From assembly GCA_039938515.1 (NCBI GenBank), contig JBDUUL010000017.1, positions 1-64,000 of the forward strand: a DNA stretch of 64,000 nt. Direction: 5' to 3'. The notes beneath the pieces were generated by a model. That model had not been told where the DNA came from. It did not search any database and saw only the letters and a list, made by a program, of their open reading frames with translations. The position numbers and the translations under genes were made by a program. The first letter of the stretch is position 1, and each line of letters starts with the position of its first letter. Below, piece by piece: positions 51,102-60,426 of this stretch. Origin of the DNA: Nitrososphaera sp. Its GTDB lineage: Archaea; Thermoproteota; Nitrososphaeria; Nitrososphaerales; Nitrososphaeraceae.

Positions 51102-52349
51102 TCAGACCTGCGCTGGAGGAGCCAGAGGAGGCGCCTTTGCCAGCTTCAGGTGGATTGCCTGGGATGCTGAGGCATGGGAGCCCGCCAGCTGCATGAGCCG
51201 CGGCTCGCAGCCGAGCCGCTTGAAATACGCCGAAAGCAAGAGTGCCCACGGCAGCATGTGCTTCCTGTCCTCACGCGGCTGAAGGCTCAGGGTGTTGTTT
51301 GTCTTGTCCTGCTTGAGCCATCCGGTGCAGGTCAGTTTTAGCGCGGAATCCACCGCAGAGATCATTTCAGCCGGATTTATCTCAGACAGCCTCAGCTCGT
51401 ACTTGCGCTCCATAATGTCGGCAAGTTCGTCGGGCATCTCCTTGCCGGCTATCGCATATTCGAGCATCGTTGCCGACAGGCCGTTTTCCACTGCCCGTGC
51501 AAGCGCCACCGCCCTGGCAGCCGTCGCGGGCTGCGTGTCCAGCAAGAACCCAACCTCAGCCGCGGCATTCCAGGACTCTTCAAAGCCTCTAAGCTGGCCA
51601 AGCCCGTACGAATCCGTCGAGGAAAACAACGCGGCCTTGCCGTTGCTGCTGTCAACGGAAACCATCTGGACCGAATCAATCGCAATCAGGTTTGAGCTAA
51701 AGTTGCCGCCGCGAAGCTCGATGTTGTCCGGGAGCGAGAATATGTACTCGCTGCCTACGCACTGCGAGGAGAGCATGAACCTGACGTGCACGCCATTCGT
51801 AAGCGCCCGCACTAGCGCAGGCCTGCACTGGGAGACCAGCCTGATCCCCCAGTCGTCAAGGGCTGCCGAAACAGAATCCCTTGCAGCTGAAATCAGCTCC
51901 GCAATCTTGGCAAGCGCCGACTGGGCGTCGAGGATAAAGTACCTGCGCTCTTCGGAGCCCTTTGGCCTCTGGCCCTCGTCGTTTATCTTTTGAAGCTGCT
52001 CAACCAGCTGGCGCATGTTCTTTAGCCTGCGCTCGTGCAGTCCGACAATCTCACCAAAAGCCTCCTCGGGAGGTATGGCACTGCAAATGAGGGGCTTTTG
52101 CTTTGAAACCACAGCGAGCCTCTTTTTCTCGAGCTTTTTGAGAGTCTGGTAAATCTTGGTGCGCGGAAGGTTGGCATAGTATGCTATCTCGCTTGCGGCA
52201 AGCGAGCCCTTGCCTATCATGGTAAGGTATGCCCTGGCCTCGTATTTTGAGAGGCCAAACTCCTCAAGGCTTCCTGTCAGGTCTCCCGAGTCGTCTCGGC
52301 GAGATACCGTCCGGTCATCCCTTGCGGTGTTAATCGGCTTGTTAGTCAA
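51102..52349 (-). CDS. TrmB-family transcriptional regulator
   Basis: A 415-residue regulator. Winged helix at about 28-95 (FGLSKYEARAYLTMIGKG; PRTKIYQTLKKLEKKRLA) with the TrmB-type coiled coil (LHERRLKNMRQLVEQLQKIN), then a PLD-like effector domain (about 125-260: ARDSVSAALDDWGIRLV) and a C-terminal helical extension of about 150 residues. TrmB proteins sense sugars or other metabolites. Thaumarchaeota carry many; target unknown here. TTG start. It is divergent from the Cdv genes, with about 230 bp between. Confidence 0.88.
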   Translation of the reverse strand: MTNKPINTARDDRTVSRRDDSGDLTGSLEEFGLSKYEARAYLTMIGKGSLAASEIAYYANLPRTKIYQTLKKLEKKRLAVVSKQKPLICSAIPPEEAFGEIVGLHERRLKNMRQLVEQLQKINDEGQRPKGSEERRYFILDAQSALAKIAELISAARDSVSAALDDWGIRLVSQCRPALVRALTNGVHVRFMLSSQCVGSEYIFSLPDNIELRGGNFSSNLIAIDSVQMVSVDSSNGKAALFSSTDSYGLGQLRGFEESWNAAAEVGFLLDTQPATAARAVALARAVENGLSATMLEYAIAGKEMPDELADIMERKYELRLSEINPAEMISAVDSALKLTCTGWLKQDKTNNTLSLQPREDRKHMLPWALLLSAYFKRLGCEPRLMQLAGSHASASQAIHLKLAKAPPLAPPAQV

Positions 52350-52583
52350 TCGTTCCCTTCCTCCTGGGACATTGTTAGCACTGGCGCGAGCATGATTTTA
52401 CTACTACAGCCTATGACACGCGGAGGAGCAAAGGTAAAACGGTGTGTCAAATTGATTGCGTCAAAGTTTGAAAAAATATCAAGCTGTCACCGCGCCCCCC
52501 TGTTACCGCGGTTACCCGCATTCCAAGCACGCCGCGGATATTATCCTGCACTTTTGCAGGTCTGGCAGGAGGATTAAACGCAA

Positions 52584-53261
52584 ATGACAACATCAAAGTG
52601 GGTCAAGTCAGACGATGTGCTTACCGGTGAAGATAATCTCAGTGGCAGAACGGATGGAAATGGGATAGATATTCCGGCCGCAGGCAAGGCCGGCGGGCCG
52701 CTCAAGCCGCGGCTCGATGCCGTCCAGCGCAAGATAGAGCTTCAGGTCCAGCGCCTCGACGAGCTTCACAAGGGAATGAAGGCCCGGGACGACGAATCAG
52801 TGAGGAGGCTCGTGTCGTCAATCAAGGAAAATAACGTCCAAAGTTCAGCCGTCCTTTCGACGGATCTGGCCAAAGGCCGGCAGGCAAGCAGGGTGATCGC
52901 TCTTTCGAAAATTTCACTTGAAAAGCTCGCGGCTCGGCTTGGGACTGTCTCCGACTTTGGCGATCTGGTCGTGGTAATCAGCCCTGCGATGTCAGTCGTC
53001 AAGAACCTCCGCTCGTCGCTAATTTCACACTTGCCTGAAATGGAGCAGGACTTTGGGGCAATCGCAGAACTTCTGAGCGGCATACTGGTCGACGCGGGAC
53101 AGGTAGGCGGGTTTACAATCAATTTTGAAAGTGCAAACGAGGAGGGAGTCAGGCTCATAGACGAGGCTTCCCATATCGTAGACCAGCAAATGAAGGAGGA
53201 GTTTTCGGGCATACCTGACGTGCCGGGGCTCGGGCTGCCTTCTGTCTCCGGGCTTGCCTGA
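52584..53261 (+). CDS. cdvB: ESCRT-III-like cell division protein CdvB
   Basis: A 225-residue Snf7-fold protein: a long basic helical hairpin (LKPRLDAVQRKIELQVQRLD, then SVRRLVSSIKENN and ALSKISLEKLAARL), followed by acidic helices (LPEMEQDFGAIAELLSGIL) that close the fold. The C-terminus has GIPDVPGLGLP, a proline-rich stretch like the MIM2 element that binds the MIT domain of CdvC. It lacks an obvious CdvA-binding winged helix. GGAGG lies eleven bases before the ATG. It is followed by a second ESCRT-III gene and cdvC. Polymers of CdvB constrict the division neck. Confidence 0.88.
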   Translation: MTTSKWVKSDDVLTGEDNLSGRTDGNGIDIPAAGKAGGPLKPRLDAVQRKIELQVQRLDELHKGMKARDDESVRRLVSSIKENNVQSSAVLSTDLAKGRQASRVIALSKISLEKLAARLGTVSDFGDLVVVISPAMSVVKNLRSSLISHLPEMEQDFGAIAELLSGILVDAGQVGGFTINFESANEEGVRLIDEASHIVDQQMKEEFSGIPDVPGLGLPSVSGLA

Positions 53262-53375
53262 CCTGAAAGCAGTTGGACCCAAGCTAGCCGGCCTAGTCCA
53301 ACTACCCAACAACTTTTAGCCGCTCACCTTTTTGTCGCTTTATCCCGAAACTGCATTGTAAGTCAGAGACTAGAT

Positions 53376-53969
53376 TTGCTTTTTGGTAGCCACGGCAATA
53401 GCAGTTCAGGCGTCAGAAGGAACGCCACCTTTAGCGAAAGGGCTAACACGGCCCTTGCAAACCTTCAGCGGAACAGCTATGCCATGAGCGTACTTCGGGG
53501 CCGGCTGGAGTCAAAGCTGAGCCACGCGGCCTCAAGCACCCGCGCAAGTCCGGACTCGCCCGAGCTGGCAAAGATGCTCGAGCTTGTGAAAAGCGGCGAG
53601 CTCTTGCTCAATGAAATGGCTGCAAAGGTAGAATCCGCGCGGGTCCTTGAGGAGTTTATGGTAATCCTTGACGCCGCCGCAGCGTCGGTCAGCGAAATCA
53701 CCGTAGACATGGAAAAGATGGTGCCAACGGCTGAAAAGGCTCTGCAGGAAATGCACGACGCAATTATCAAGACCACTATAGGCGAGCCTCATTCTGCTGA
53801 GCAGGAGAAAGAGCGGCAGAACATAATGCAAGAGGCCGCGACGGCGGGTGCTTCTGATAGCCTCGAGCAGGTTGCCAGTCTGGAGAAACAAGGCCAAGCA
53901 GGCTTGGCTGAAACCCGCGATGACCCGACTCCGGACGCCGGAAGGGAAGAGGAGCCGCTGCCGGCATAG
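53376..53969 (+). CDS. Second ESCRT-III-like protein (CdvB paralogue)
   Basis: A 197-residue helical protein: SERANTALANLQRNSYAMSVLRGRLESKL (quoted in part) forms the first long helix, SGELLLNEMAAKVESARVLE and the following ILDAAAASVSEI region the core, and the C-terminal 60 residues are acidic and probably disordered (DDPTPDAGREEEPLPA). Position between cdvB and cdvC and the Snf7-like pattern support the call. It has no clear MIM motif except the final EEPLP. TTG start after a CTTTATCCC TATA-like element. Confidence 0.75.
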   Translation: MLFGSHGNSSSGVRRNATFSERANTALANLQRNSYAMSVLRGRLESKLSHAASSTRASPDSPELAKMLELVKSGELLLNEMAAKVESARVLEEFMVILDAAAASVSEITVDMEKMVPTAEKALQEMHDAIIKTTIGEPHSAEQEKERQNIMQEAATAGASDSLEQVASLEKQGQAGLAETRDDPTPDAGREEEPLPA

Positions 53970-54060
53970 AAATGGTTCAACTAATTTTGCCCGTTACGCA
54001 AGTTAGGTTTACACCCGGGTAATTCAAACGTCAATCGGACTTGACGCATGGTCTCTGATT

Positions 54061-55293
54061 ATGAGTCTCGCACCGCAGGAACTAGAAAATAGCGCTAGCA
54101 AGTATGCAGCCGAGGCAATCCGGCTGGATTCACAAGGTTCTCGAGGAAACGCAATACAGTCTTATCAGCGCGCAATCGACGCCTTGGTAAAACTCGTGCA
54201 GATTTACCCTGACTATAAACTCAACAAGGTCTACATGGAGCGAGCAAGCGCCTACAAGGAAAGAATCAAGGCGCTGCAGCTTTCGCACGGCATTGAGGAC
54301 GAAAGGCCAACCATAAACTCCATCGACTCTGCGAGACACGAGCCCGCAAACGGCAACGGCAAGGTTGCAGGCTCCGCGGCAGGCCAGGCAAAATCAGGAG
54401 GCGTCGAAACCCTGAAGAACGACTTTGACGAGCTTGTCATGAAGGAGAAGCCCAAGGTTTCGTGGGACGAGGTAATCGGCCTTGAAGACGCCAAGCGTGC
54501 AATAAGAGAGTCTATCGTATACCCGATGAAGAGGGCGGACCTCTTTCCGCTGGGATGGCCGCGCGGAATTCTCCTTTACGGCCCGCCGGGATGCGGCAAG
54601 ACACTGCTAGCAGCGGCGGCTGCGGCGGAAATTGACGGCTACTTTATCAACGTCGACGCCGCATCAATGATGAGCAAGTGGCTCGGCGAAGCAGAGAAGA
54701 ACATTTCAAAGCTGTTTGGCATGGCGCGCAAACTAAACGAAAACGAGAGCGCGCCGGTGCTCTTGTTTATCGACGAGATTGATTCGCTTCTTGGGACAAG
54801 AAACAGCGAGGTCGGAGGCGAGGTGAGGGTAAAGAACCAGTTCCTTACCGAGATGGACGGAATAAACGGCAAGTCAAAGGAATCGCAGCTGTACGTGATC
54901 GGCGCGACCAACAAACCATGGAGCCTTGAAGCAGGCTTTCTGCGCCGGTTCCAGAAGCGCATCTATGTCACGCTTCCAGACAGCGCATCGCGAACCAACC
55001 TCTTCAACCAGTATACCCGACCTCTCAATATCGAAGGGGCCCTCAAGGTAGAGGAACTTGCAAAGATTAGCGAGAGCTACAGCGCAAGCGACATCAAGGA
55101 CATCTGCCAGTCTGTGCAACTCCGAGTGGTAAACGAGCTTTTCGAGAGCGGCAAGGCGATGGAGAACGGTACCAACCCGCGGCCTATCACCATGATTGAC
55201 TTTAAGGAAACGATGAAGGTGAGAAAGCCAAGCGTCGGCGTGGAAATGCTTCGGAGTTACATGCGCTGGAGTGACCAGTTCAAGGCCCTCTGA
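54061..55293 (+). CDS. cdvC: Vps4-like AAA ATPase CdvC
   Basis: A 410-residue ATPase that disassembles ESCRT-III polymers during division. MIT domain at residues 5-75 (ENSASKYAAEAIRLDSQG), a flexible linker, then one AAA module: Walker A GPPGCGKT (174-181), pore loop KWLGE, Walker B LLFIDEID (235-241), sensor 1 GATNKPW and arginine-finger RRF. The C-terminal helix is of Vps4 type. It is the last gene of the cluster. cdvA is not present in the window. Confidence 0.95.
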   Translation: MSLAPQELENSASKYAAEAIRLDSQGSRGNAIQSYQRAIDALVKLVQIYPDYKLNKVYMERASAYKERIKALQLSHGIEDERPTINSIDSARHEPANGNGKVAGSAAGQAKSGGVETLKNDFDELVMKEKPKVSWDEVIGLEDAKRAIRESIVYPMKRADLFPLGWPRGILLYGPPGCGKTLLAAAAAAEIDGYFINVDAASMMSKWLGEAEKNISKLFGMARKLNENESAPVLLFIDEIDSLLGTRNSEVGGEVRVKNQFLTEMDGINGKSKESQLYVIGATNKPWSLEAGFLRRFQKRIYVTLPDSASRTNLFNQYTRPLNIEGALKVEELAKISESYSASDIKDICQSVQLRVVNELFESGKAMENGTNPRPITMIDFKETMKVRKPSVGVEMLRSYMRWSDQFKAL

Positions 55294-55337
55294 GCCCAAA
55301 TTTCTTATCCCGACTCGCGAGGCCTGATTAGTGAAAT

Positions 55338-55391
55338 CGCCCTGCCAGAAGCGGAATCTGATTCTGGCGATAGACGTTGGTTGGCAGGGCG
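55338..55391. repeat. Competing inverted repeats between cdvC and ppa
   Basis: CGCCCTGCCA (55338-55347) is perfectly complementary to TGGCAGGGCG (55382-55391). Nested within, GCCAGAA (55344-55350) is perfectly complementary to TTCTGGC (55362-55368) and shares four bases with the outer stem, so the two helices partly exclude each other. It sits between convergent genes, where it may act as a two-way terminator; a GCTTAAAAG element at about 55454-55462 on the minus strand could alternatively drive a small RNA through it. Confidence 0.5.
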
Positions 55392-55508
55392 GTTAGAGGT
55401 TACGGGTTGATGTGGTCGGTCGTTCTGGGCACCAGTCATAACACATGAGAGACTTTTAAGCCTCGTCGATCTTTGGTCTATCAGGCGATTCTAGGGCCGG
55501 TCAGAAAT

Positions 55509-56057
55509 CTACTTGCCTGATTCTTCTTCGTTGCGATAGCGCTCTATTGCCTCGCTAATCTTCTTCTTGGCAGTCGCGCTTCCAGACCAGCCTGTCACCT
55601 TGACCCACTTGTCCTTTTCAAGTTCCTTGTAGTGTTCAAAAAAGTGCTTTATCCGGTCCTGGATGTGCTGCGGGACGTCGCCGATATCCTTGACGCCGGA
55701 AAAAGCTGGATCCACCTTTGAAACCGGAACTGCAACCACTTTGGCATCCTCTCCCTCCTCGTCTGCCGTAAGAAGAACGCCCACGGGATTTGCCCTAATA
55801 ACTGCTGAAGGGACTACGGGATCCTCGCCAAGCACAAGGACGTCGACCGGATCTCCGTCCTTTTCCCTTGTCTGGGGAACAAAGCCATAGTTGCAAGGGT
55901 AAAACATTGCGGTGAATAGTTTGCGGTCAACGAAAAGTGCCCCTGTCGAGTCGTCTATCTCGTACTTTATGTTGCTGCCCTTTGGGATCTCTATTACCAC
56001 ATTAATCTCATCGGGCGGGTTCTTGCCTGGTTTGAGGGAGCGTACTAGCGAGGTCAA
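55509..56057 (-). CDS. ppa: Inorganic pyrophosphatase (family I)
   Basis: A 182-residue soluble Mg2+-dependent pyrophosphatase. Family motifs: [25 protein letters not shown], the catalytic [12 protein letters not shown], and [15 protein letters not shown]. It drives biosynthetic reactions such as tRNA charging (ileS lies beside it). Normal length. GTG/ATG start region at 56057. A possible small zinc-ribbon gene lies 62 bp upstream on the same strand. Confidence 0.95.
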   Translation of the reverse strand: MTSLVRSLKPGKNPPDEINVVIEIPKGSNIKYEIDDSTGALFVDRKLFTAMFYPCNYGFVPQTREKDGDPVDVLVLGEDPVVPSAVIRANPVGVLLTADEEGEDAKVVAVPVSKVDPAFSGVKDIGDVPQHIQDRIKHFFEHYKELEKDKWVKVTGWSGSATAKKKISEAIERYRNEEESGK

Positions 56058-56119
56058 ATATTACGGCATTTGCTCGCTGGTTAAAATATAAGCCTATTGG
56101 GCGTCTCGCCAGGGCAGCG

Positions 56120-56263
56120 CTATAGCCTGTCGTATGATCCGCACGCATTGCAAAACCTGACCCTGACCTCCTTTTCTTGGACTATCCGTATGTTGAAGAT
56201 AATCTCGTCCGAGCCGCAGACCCTGCACGATTCGTGGCGCAGGTGGGTAACAGCGACGCTCAA
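56120..56263 (-). CDS. Small zinc-ribbon protein
   Basis: A 47-residue ORF starting with TTG at 56263: CRVCGSDE and, 21 residues later, CNACGSYDRL give a complete C4 zinc ribbon with a beta-rich middle (IIFNIRIVQEKEVRVRF). A GGGGG stretch precedes the start. The wider open frame upstream lacks coding character. It lies upstream of ppa on the same strand. The clean zinc motif makes it more likely real than chance. Confidence 0.55.
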   Translation of the reverse strand: MSVAVTHLRHESCRVCGSDEIIFNIRIVQEKEVRVRFCNACGSYDRL

Positions 56264-56453
56264 GATTTGCCCCCGCAAATGTGGGCCGCCCCGCTCCCGA
56301 GCTGCGACGAATCCATCATTGGAGCTGAATATTCTAGAACATTTTATTAAACAATCTCCTGCTCTTCGCCACAAAACATCAAAAATCCATCACCCCAATG
56401 GTCGGCATTTCCAAGCCAAAAACATAAACGCAGGAAAAATCGTCTCAGCCGCG

Positions 56454-59400
56454 TTGATTAAATTCAGCCCCAAGTTTGATGCCAAGGCAATGGAGACCGA
56501 GGTAAGGTCGTACCTTGGCGGACTTGAACTGAGGGCACTTCTTGAAAACGAGCTTGCATCAAGCAAGCCGGTCGGGTTTATCGAGGGGCCGCCTACAATG
56601 AACGGCGAGCCCCACGCCGGTCACCTCCGCGGCCGGATTATCAAGGATCTCTGGTACAGATTCAGGACGCTGCAAAAGGCCCGGGTGGTATTCAGGGCCG
56701 GCTGGGATACCCAGGGCCTGCCCGTCGAGCTGGCTGCAGAGAAGGAGCTTGGATTGGCCGGCAGCAAGTCGGAGAATATTTCGAGGGTCGGGGAAGAAAA
56801 AATCGTCGAAACATGCAAGCGCCTTATCCAGGCAAATAACGAGAAGTGGGTCAGCATGGACAGGCTTCTTGGGATGTCATTTAACTACGAAAAGGCATAC
56901 TGGACCTTTCGCGACAGCTACATCGAGCGAGAGTGGAAGTACCTGAAAAGCGCATGGGAAAACGGCGTGCTCAAGGAGTGGTTCAGGGTCGTGGCGTATT
57001 GCCCGTCATGCCAGACATCGCTCAGCAATGCCGAGGTAAACCAGGGCTACGAGACCGTCGAGGATCCGTCATTTTATTACAAGGTCAGGCTGTCAGACGA
57101 GGACGCATACCTCGTTGTCTGGACCACCATGCCATTTACCATAGTGACGGACGAGATGGTGGGAGTCAACCCGGAGGCGGAGTACAGCTACGTGAGGATT
57201 CCGGGTTTGGGGGAGACATGGATTGTAGGCTCTGACCGGCTGCAGGAACTGATGAAGGAGCTGCGAGTGGAAGACTATCAGGCCATAAGGACAATCAAGG
57301 GGGGCGAGCTGGACGGCAGGCACTACGTTCACCCGCTTTTGAACATGATCCCCGGCTTGGCCGAGCTCGCGGAAAAGGGGTCGGTGCACTTTGTTGTCGC
57401 GGAAGAGTTTGTGGATACGGCGACGGGAAGTGGTCTCGTGCACCTGTCGCCGGCGAACGGCGAAGAGGACTTTGAGATTGCGACAAAGAGGGGCGCCCCA
57501 ATCTTTGTGCCGATAGACGACAGGGTCATGTTTACAGAAAAGGCCGGCGAGGCCTTCAAGAATATGTTCGTCCGCGACGCTGACCCCAAGGTGGTTCAGG
57601 CAATGAAGGAGGCTGGGGCATCTGTAAAGCTCGGAAAGATAAAACACCAGTACCCCACGTGCTGGAGGTCGCACCACAAAGTGGTATGGCTTGCAAGAAG
57701 GGAGTATTTCTACATCATTGACAATCTCGGCGAAAAGCCGCTGGAGGCTGCGCAGGATGTCGAGTACTTTTTTGAGCAGCCGAAAAACCGGTTTACGGAA
57801 ATAATACGCGAACGTCACCCATGGTGCATCTCGCGCGAACGGGTCTGGGGCACGCCGCTTCCGGTATGGTCGTGCGGCAAGTGCGGCCACAAGAGCCCGC
57901 TTTTTTCGCGCCAGGAAATCGTCAAAAAGGCATCAGAACTTCCGGACGGGCCCGACTTTGAGCTCCACCGGCCGTGGATAGACAGGATAAAAATTCCCTG
58001 CGAAAAATGCGGTGCGCAGATGAGCCGCGAACCCTTTGTGCTTGACACATGGCACAACAGCGGGGCTGCGCCGTACTCTTCGCTCTCTGACCAAGAGTTT
58101 GCGGAACTGGTGCCTGCAGAGTTTCTCACCGAGGGCATCGACCAGACGAGGGGATGGGCGTACACGCTGCTGATGGAAAACGTAATCCTGAGAAATTCCG
58201 GCCAGGCGCCGTTTCGCTCGTTTCTCTTTCAGGGCCACGTGCTTGACGAAAAAGGCAACAAGATGAGCAAGAGCCTCGGAAACGTGCTGGACGCGCGGTC
58301 GCTTCTCATGGACAATCCCGTCGACCTTGTCCGGCTGTACTTTATGTGGAAATCCTCGCCGATAGAGTCGCTCAACTTCAGCCTCGATGAGATGAAGACA
58401 CGCCCGTACCAGATCCTAAGCACGCTCCACAACCTCCACGTGTATCTTGAGCAGAACAGCGCCTTTGACGGTTTTGACCCCGCGCTTCATACCGTTCAAT
58501 GGGCGCAAGAGAAAGACGCGCTGGGTGAAACGGAAAAGTGGCTGCTCTCAAAGCTTCAGGGACTTGTCGAGTCAGTCACAGTGTCCTTTGCCCGTTGCCG
58601 GTTTCACGAAGGCGCAAAGGCTATTGATGAATTCATTATCAACACGGTGAGCCAGACGTACGTCCCGCTCTCGCGAAATACAATCTGGGACGACAGCGCC
58701 GAGGGCCTCGACAGGCGCCTTGCCATCTATTCGGTAATGGCCCATGTCTTGAAAAAGATCGATATCGTGCTTCACCCACTCGCCCCTTTTACCAGCGAGT
58801 ATCTTTACCTCGCAGCATCTTTCATCGGGTCGCAGGAAAAGGGCAAGAAGAAGAGCATACTGCTTGAAGACTGGCCCTTGGTGGAGCAGAAATACCAGAA
58901 CCCCGAGCTGGAGCAGGCGTTTGAGACCCTGCGGGAGGCCGTATCGCTGGCAAACGCAGCCAGAAACCTTGCCGGACTCAAGAGGCGGTGGCCCGTAAGT
59001 GAAATCCTCATTTGCGGGACAGGCCTCGGGCTGCTTGAAAGACTAAGCGGAGTTTCCGAGGCTTTGAAGAACCAGCTAAATGCTGAGCAGTACAGTCTGG
59101 TGGAGATCCCGACGGCGTCGCAGCTTGAAAAGGTCGCCGGCCTACTGAACAGCAAACTGCCCGCGCAAGTCACGATATCGCTTATCCGGAAAAACGTGGC
59201 CCCAAGGGTGAAGGCGGACATTGGCAAGGTCTCAGAGGCCTTTGAGCACGCCGACAGGTCGGTTATCCTGCAGTCCCTTGCCTCTACAGGCACGTTCACG
59301 CTCGACTACGGGAACGGAGACCCGGCCTCCAAGTCAACTGAGCTTTCGGCGTCTGACCTTGACATAGCCTACAGGGCATCCGAGGGGTACGCTTCGTCAG

Positions 59401-59714
59401 AGCGCGGGGGACTGGTCGTGTTTGTCTCGACCAAAAGAGACCGTGAGCTGTCGGCAAAAGGGCTGCTCCGTGACCTCGCAAGGCAGATGCAGCAGCTGCG
59501 CAAGGAGCGCGGCTACAACCCCACTGAAGTTCTCGGAACAGCCTATGCCGCGGGGCTTTCAGACGACGAAATAGGCATGCTAAATCCTCTCAAAGACCAG
59601 CTAAAGTACCTCGTGCGCGTAAAGCAGGTAGTTCTGGGCGGTGATGCGGCCCAAAACGCCAGCTATAAGGAAATAGAGCTCGACGGAAAGGAATTTCGCA
59701 TTTCAGTCGAGTAG
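56454..59714 (+). CDS. ileS: Isoleucyl-tRNA synthetase
   Basis: A 1086-residue class I synthetase with editing. HIGH-region PTMNGEPHAGH, the CP1 editing domain (WTTMPFTIVTDEMV; GSGLVHLSPANGEEDF), the WCISRERVWGTPLPVW block, two zinc CxxC pairs (CGKCGHKS, CEKCGAQ) and KMSKSLGN are present. The TTG at 56454 yields the family's N-terminus (IKFSPKFDAKA); the open frame further upstream shows no conserved sequence and overlaps the opposite zinc-ribbon ORF. An ACATAAACG element about 30 bp upstream may be its TATA box. Confidence 0.95.
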   Translation: MIKFSPKFDAKAMETEVRSYLGGLELRALLENELASSKPVGFIEGPPTMNGEPHAGHLRGRIIKDLWYRFRTLQKARVVFRAGWDTQGLPVELAAEKELGLAGSKSENISRVGEEKIVETCKRLIQANNEKWVSMDRLLGMSFNYEKAYWTFRDSYIEREWKYLKSAWENGVLKEWFRVVAYCPSCQTSLSNAEVNQGYETVEDPSFYYKVRLSDEDAYLVVWTTMPFTIVTDEMVGVNPEAEYSYVRIPGLGETWIVGSDRLQELMKELRVEDYQAIRTIKGGELDGRHYVHPLLNMIPGLAELAEKGSVHFVVAEEFVDTATGSGLVHLSPANGEEDFEIATKRGAPIFVPIDDRVMFTEKAGEAFKNMFVRDADPKVVQAMKEAGASVKLGKIKHQYPTCWRSHHKVVWLARREYFYIIDNLGEKPLEAAQDVEYFFEQPKNRFTEIIRERHPWCISRERVWGTPLPVWSCGKCGHKSPLFSRQEIVKKASELPDGPDFELHRPWIDRIKIPCEKCGAQMSREPFVLDTWHNSGAAPYSSLSDQEFAELVPAEFLTEGIDQTRGWAYTLLMENVILRNSGQAPFRSFLFQGHVLDEKGNKMSKSLGNVLDARSLLMDNPVDLVRLYFMWKSSPIESLNFSLDEMKTRPYQILSTLHNLHVYLEQNSAFDGFDPALHTVQWAQEKDALGETEKWLLSKLQGLVESVTVSFARCRFHEGAKAIDEFIINTVSQTYVPLSRNTIWDDSAEGLDRRLAIYSVMAHVLKKIDIVLHPLAPFTSEYLYLAASFIGSQEKGKKKSILLEDWPLVEQKYQNPELEQAFETLREAVSLANAARNLAGLKRRWPVSEILICGTGLGLLERLSGVSEALKNQLNAEQYSLVEIPTASQLEKVAGLLNSKLPAQVTISLIRKNVAPRVKADIGKVSEAFEHADRSVILQSLASTGTFTLDYGNGDPASKSTELSASDLDIAYRASEGYASSERGGLVVFVSTKRDRELSAKGLLRDLARQMQQLRKERGYNPTEVLGTAYAAGLSDDEIGMLNPLKDQLKYLVRVKQVVLGGDAAQNASYKEIELDGKEFRISVE

Positions 59715-59797
59715 TCATTTTTTACCAATTGGCGCGCAAAATTCCTGCCAAATTGTAATATGGTTCCATTTTCGCTTGACAAGACGGGGAGCATGAA

Positions 59798-59831
59798 TCA
59801 AATCCTACACCTACTGTAAAGTAGGATTTGA
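59798..59831. repeat. 11-bp perfect inverted repeat downstream of ileS
   Basis: TCAAATCCTAC (59798-59808) and GTAGGATTTGA (59821-59831) flank a 12-base loop. It lies 84 bp after ileS and 35 bp before the CTAAATACG TATA-like box of the next gene, so it may be an operator or an mRNA-end hairpin. No T tract follows. Confidence 0.5.
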
Positions 59832-59898
59832 CATGCAAGTCAACAATTGTCGGCATACTGGTCTAAATACGCCTTTTCGCCTATGTCCGTGAAGAAAC

Positions 59899-60234
59899 TT
59901 GTCAAACAAGCAGGTCACACTTGATAGCTGCGTGAGCAGCAGACTAAGAGACCGGCTTCGCAAGGCTTCGATAATTGCAAGCAGGACCGGCACGCCAGTC
60001 GTGCTTTACCGGAACACCATCGAGGAGGTGGACCACGCGGCGGAGGAAGAAATTGCAACAGTCAATGAGCAGTACGTCGTAGTCCAGGTGATTACCCACG
60101 GCGGATTCATCCCTCCAAATTTTCAGCAGCAGTTCGTCTTTACGCTTGACAAGTTTCCGGAGTGGATTATGAACCGCAGCAACGAGCTTGTAGCCCGGTG
60201 TCTGGAGACTCTGGACGAGCAGATAATCGATTAA
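59899..60234 (+). CDS. Conserved-looking hypothetical protein
   Basis: A 111-residue soluble protein (SRLRDRLRKASIIASRTGTP, then EEEIATVNEQYVVVQVITHG and a C-terminal helix). The mixed alpha/beta pattern and a nearby TATA box (about 59864-59872) support expression. No catalytic or metal motif is obvious, and I do not recognise the family. The start is TTG at 59899. A 48-residue ORF follows 34 bp downstream. Confidence 0.6.
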   Translation: MSNKQVTLDSCVSSRLRDRLRKASIIASRTGTPVVLYRNTIEEVDHAAEEEIATVNEQYVVVQVITHGGFIPPNFQQQFVFTLDKFPEWIMNRSNELVARCLETLDEQIID

Positions 60235-60268
60235 ATTTAAAATAGGCACTCAGGGTAGCCCTTCTGAA

Positions 60269-60415
60269 ATGGTCAAGTTTGACGGCATCAAGGGACAGGA
60301 GCTACTCGACGTGGAGGAGCGCAAAGGCGAGCTGACCCTGATCTTCAAGGACAACCGCTATCTGTTTGTCAAAGTTCAGGACGGCAAGCTGGTATGCGAC
60401 TCGGTCCCGGAGTAG
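60269..60415 (+). CDS. 48-residue hypothetical protein
   Basis: ATG at 60269 opens a frame (MVKFDGIKGQELLDVEERKG, then LIFKDNRYLFVKVQDGKLV) with alternating beta-strand pattern and normal codon use, ending at TAG 60413-60415. A TTAAATTTAAAATAG element about 30 bp upstream would give a leaderless transcript beginning at the ATG. It lies 11 bp before the convergent phosphatase stop. Likely a small beta-hairpin protein of unknown role. Confidence 0.6.
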   Translation: MVKFDGIKGQELLDVEERKGELTLIFKDNRYLFVKVQDGKLVCDSVPE

Positions 60416-60426
60416 GGATATCCTAC

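Noticed and set aside
56097-56453. 119-codon N-terminal extension of ileS
   Set aside because: No conserved sequence; the synthetase homology starts at the TTG at 56454 and the region carries an opposite-strand zinc-ribbon ORF.
57093-57890. 265-codon minus-strand frame inside ileS
   Set aside because: Antisense shadow of a confidently identified synthetase; no recognisable domain.
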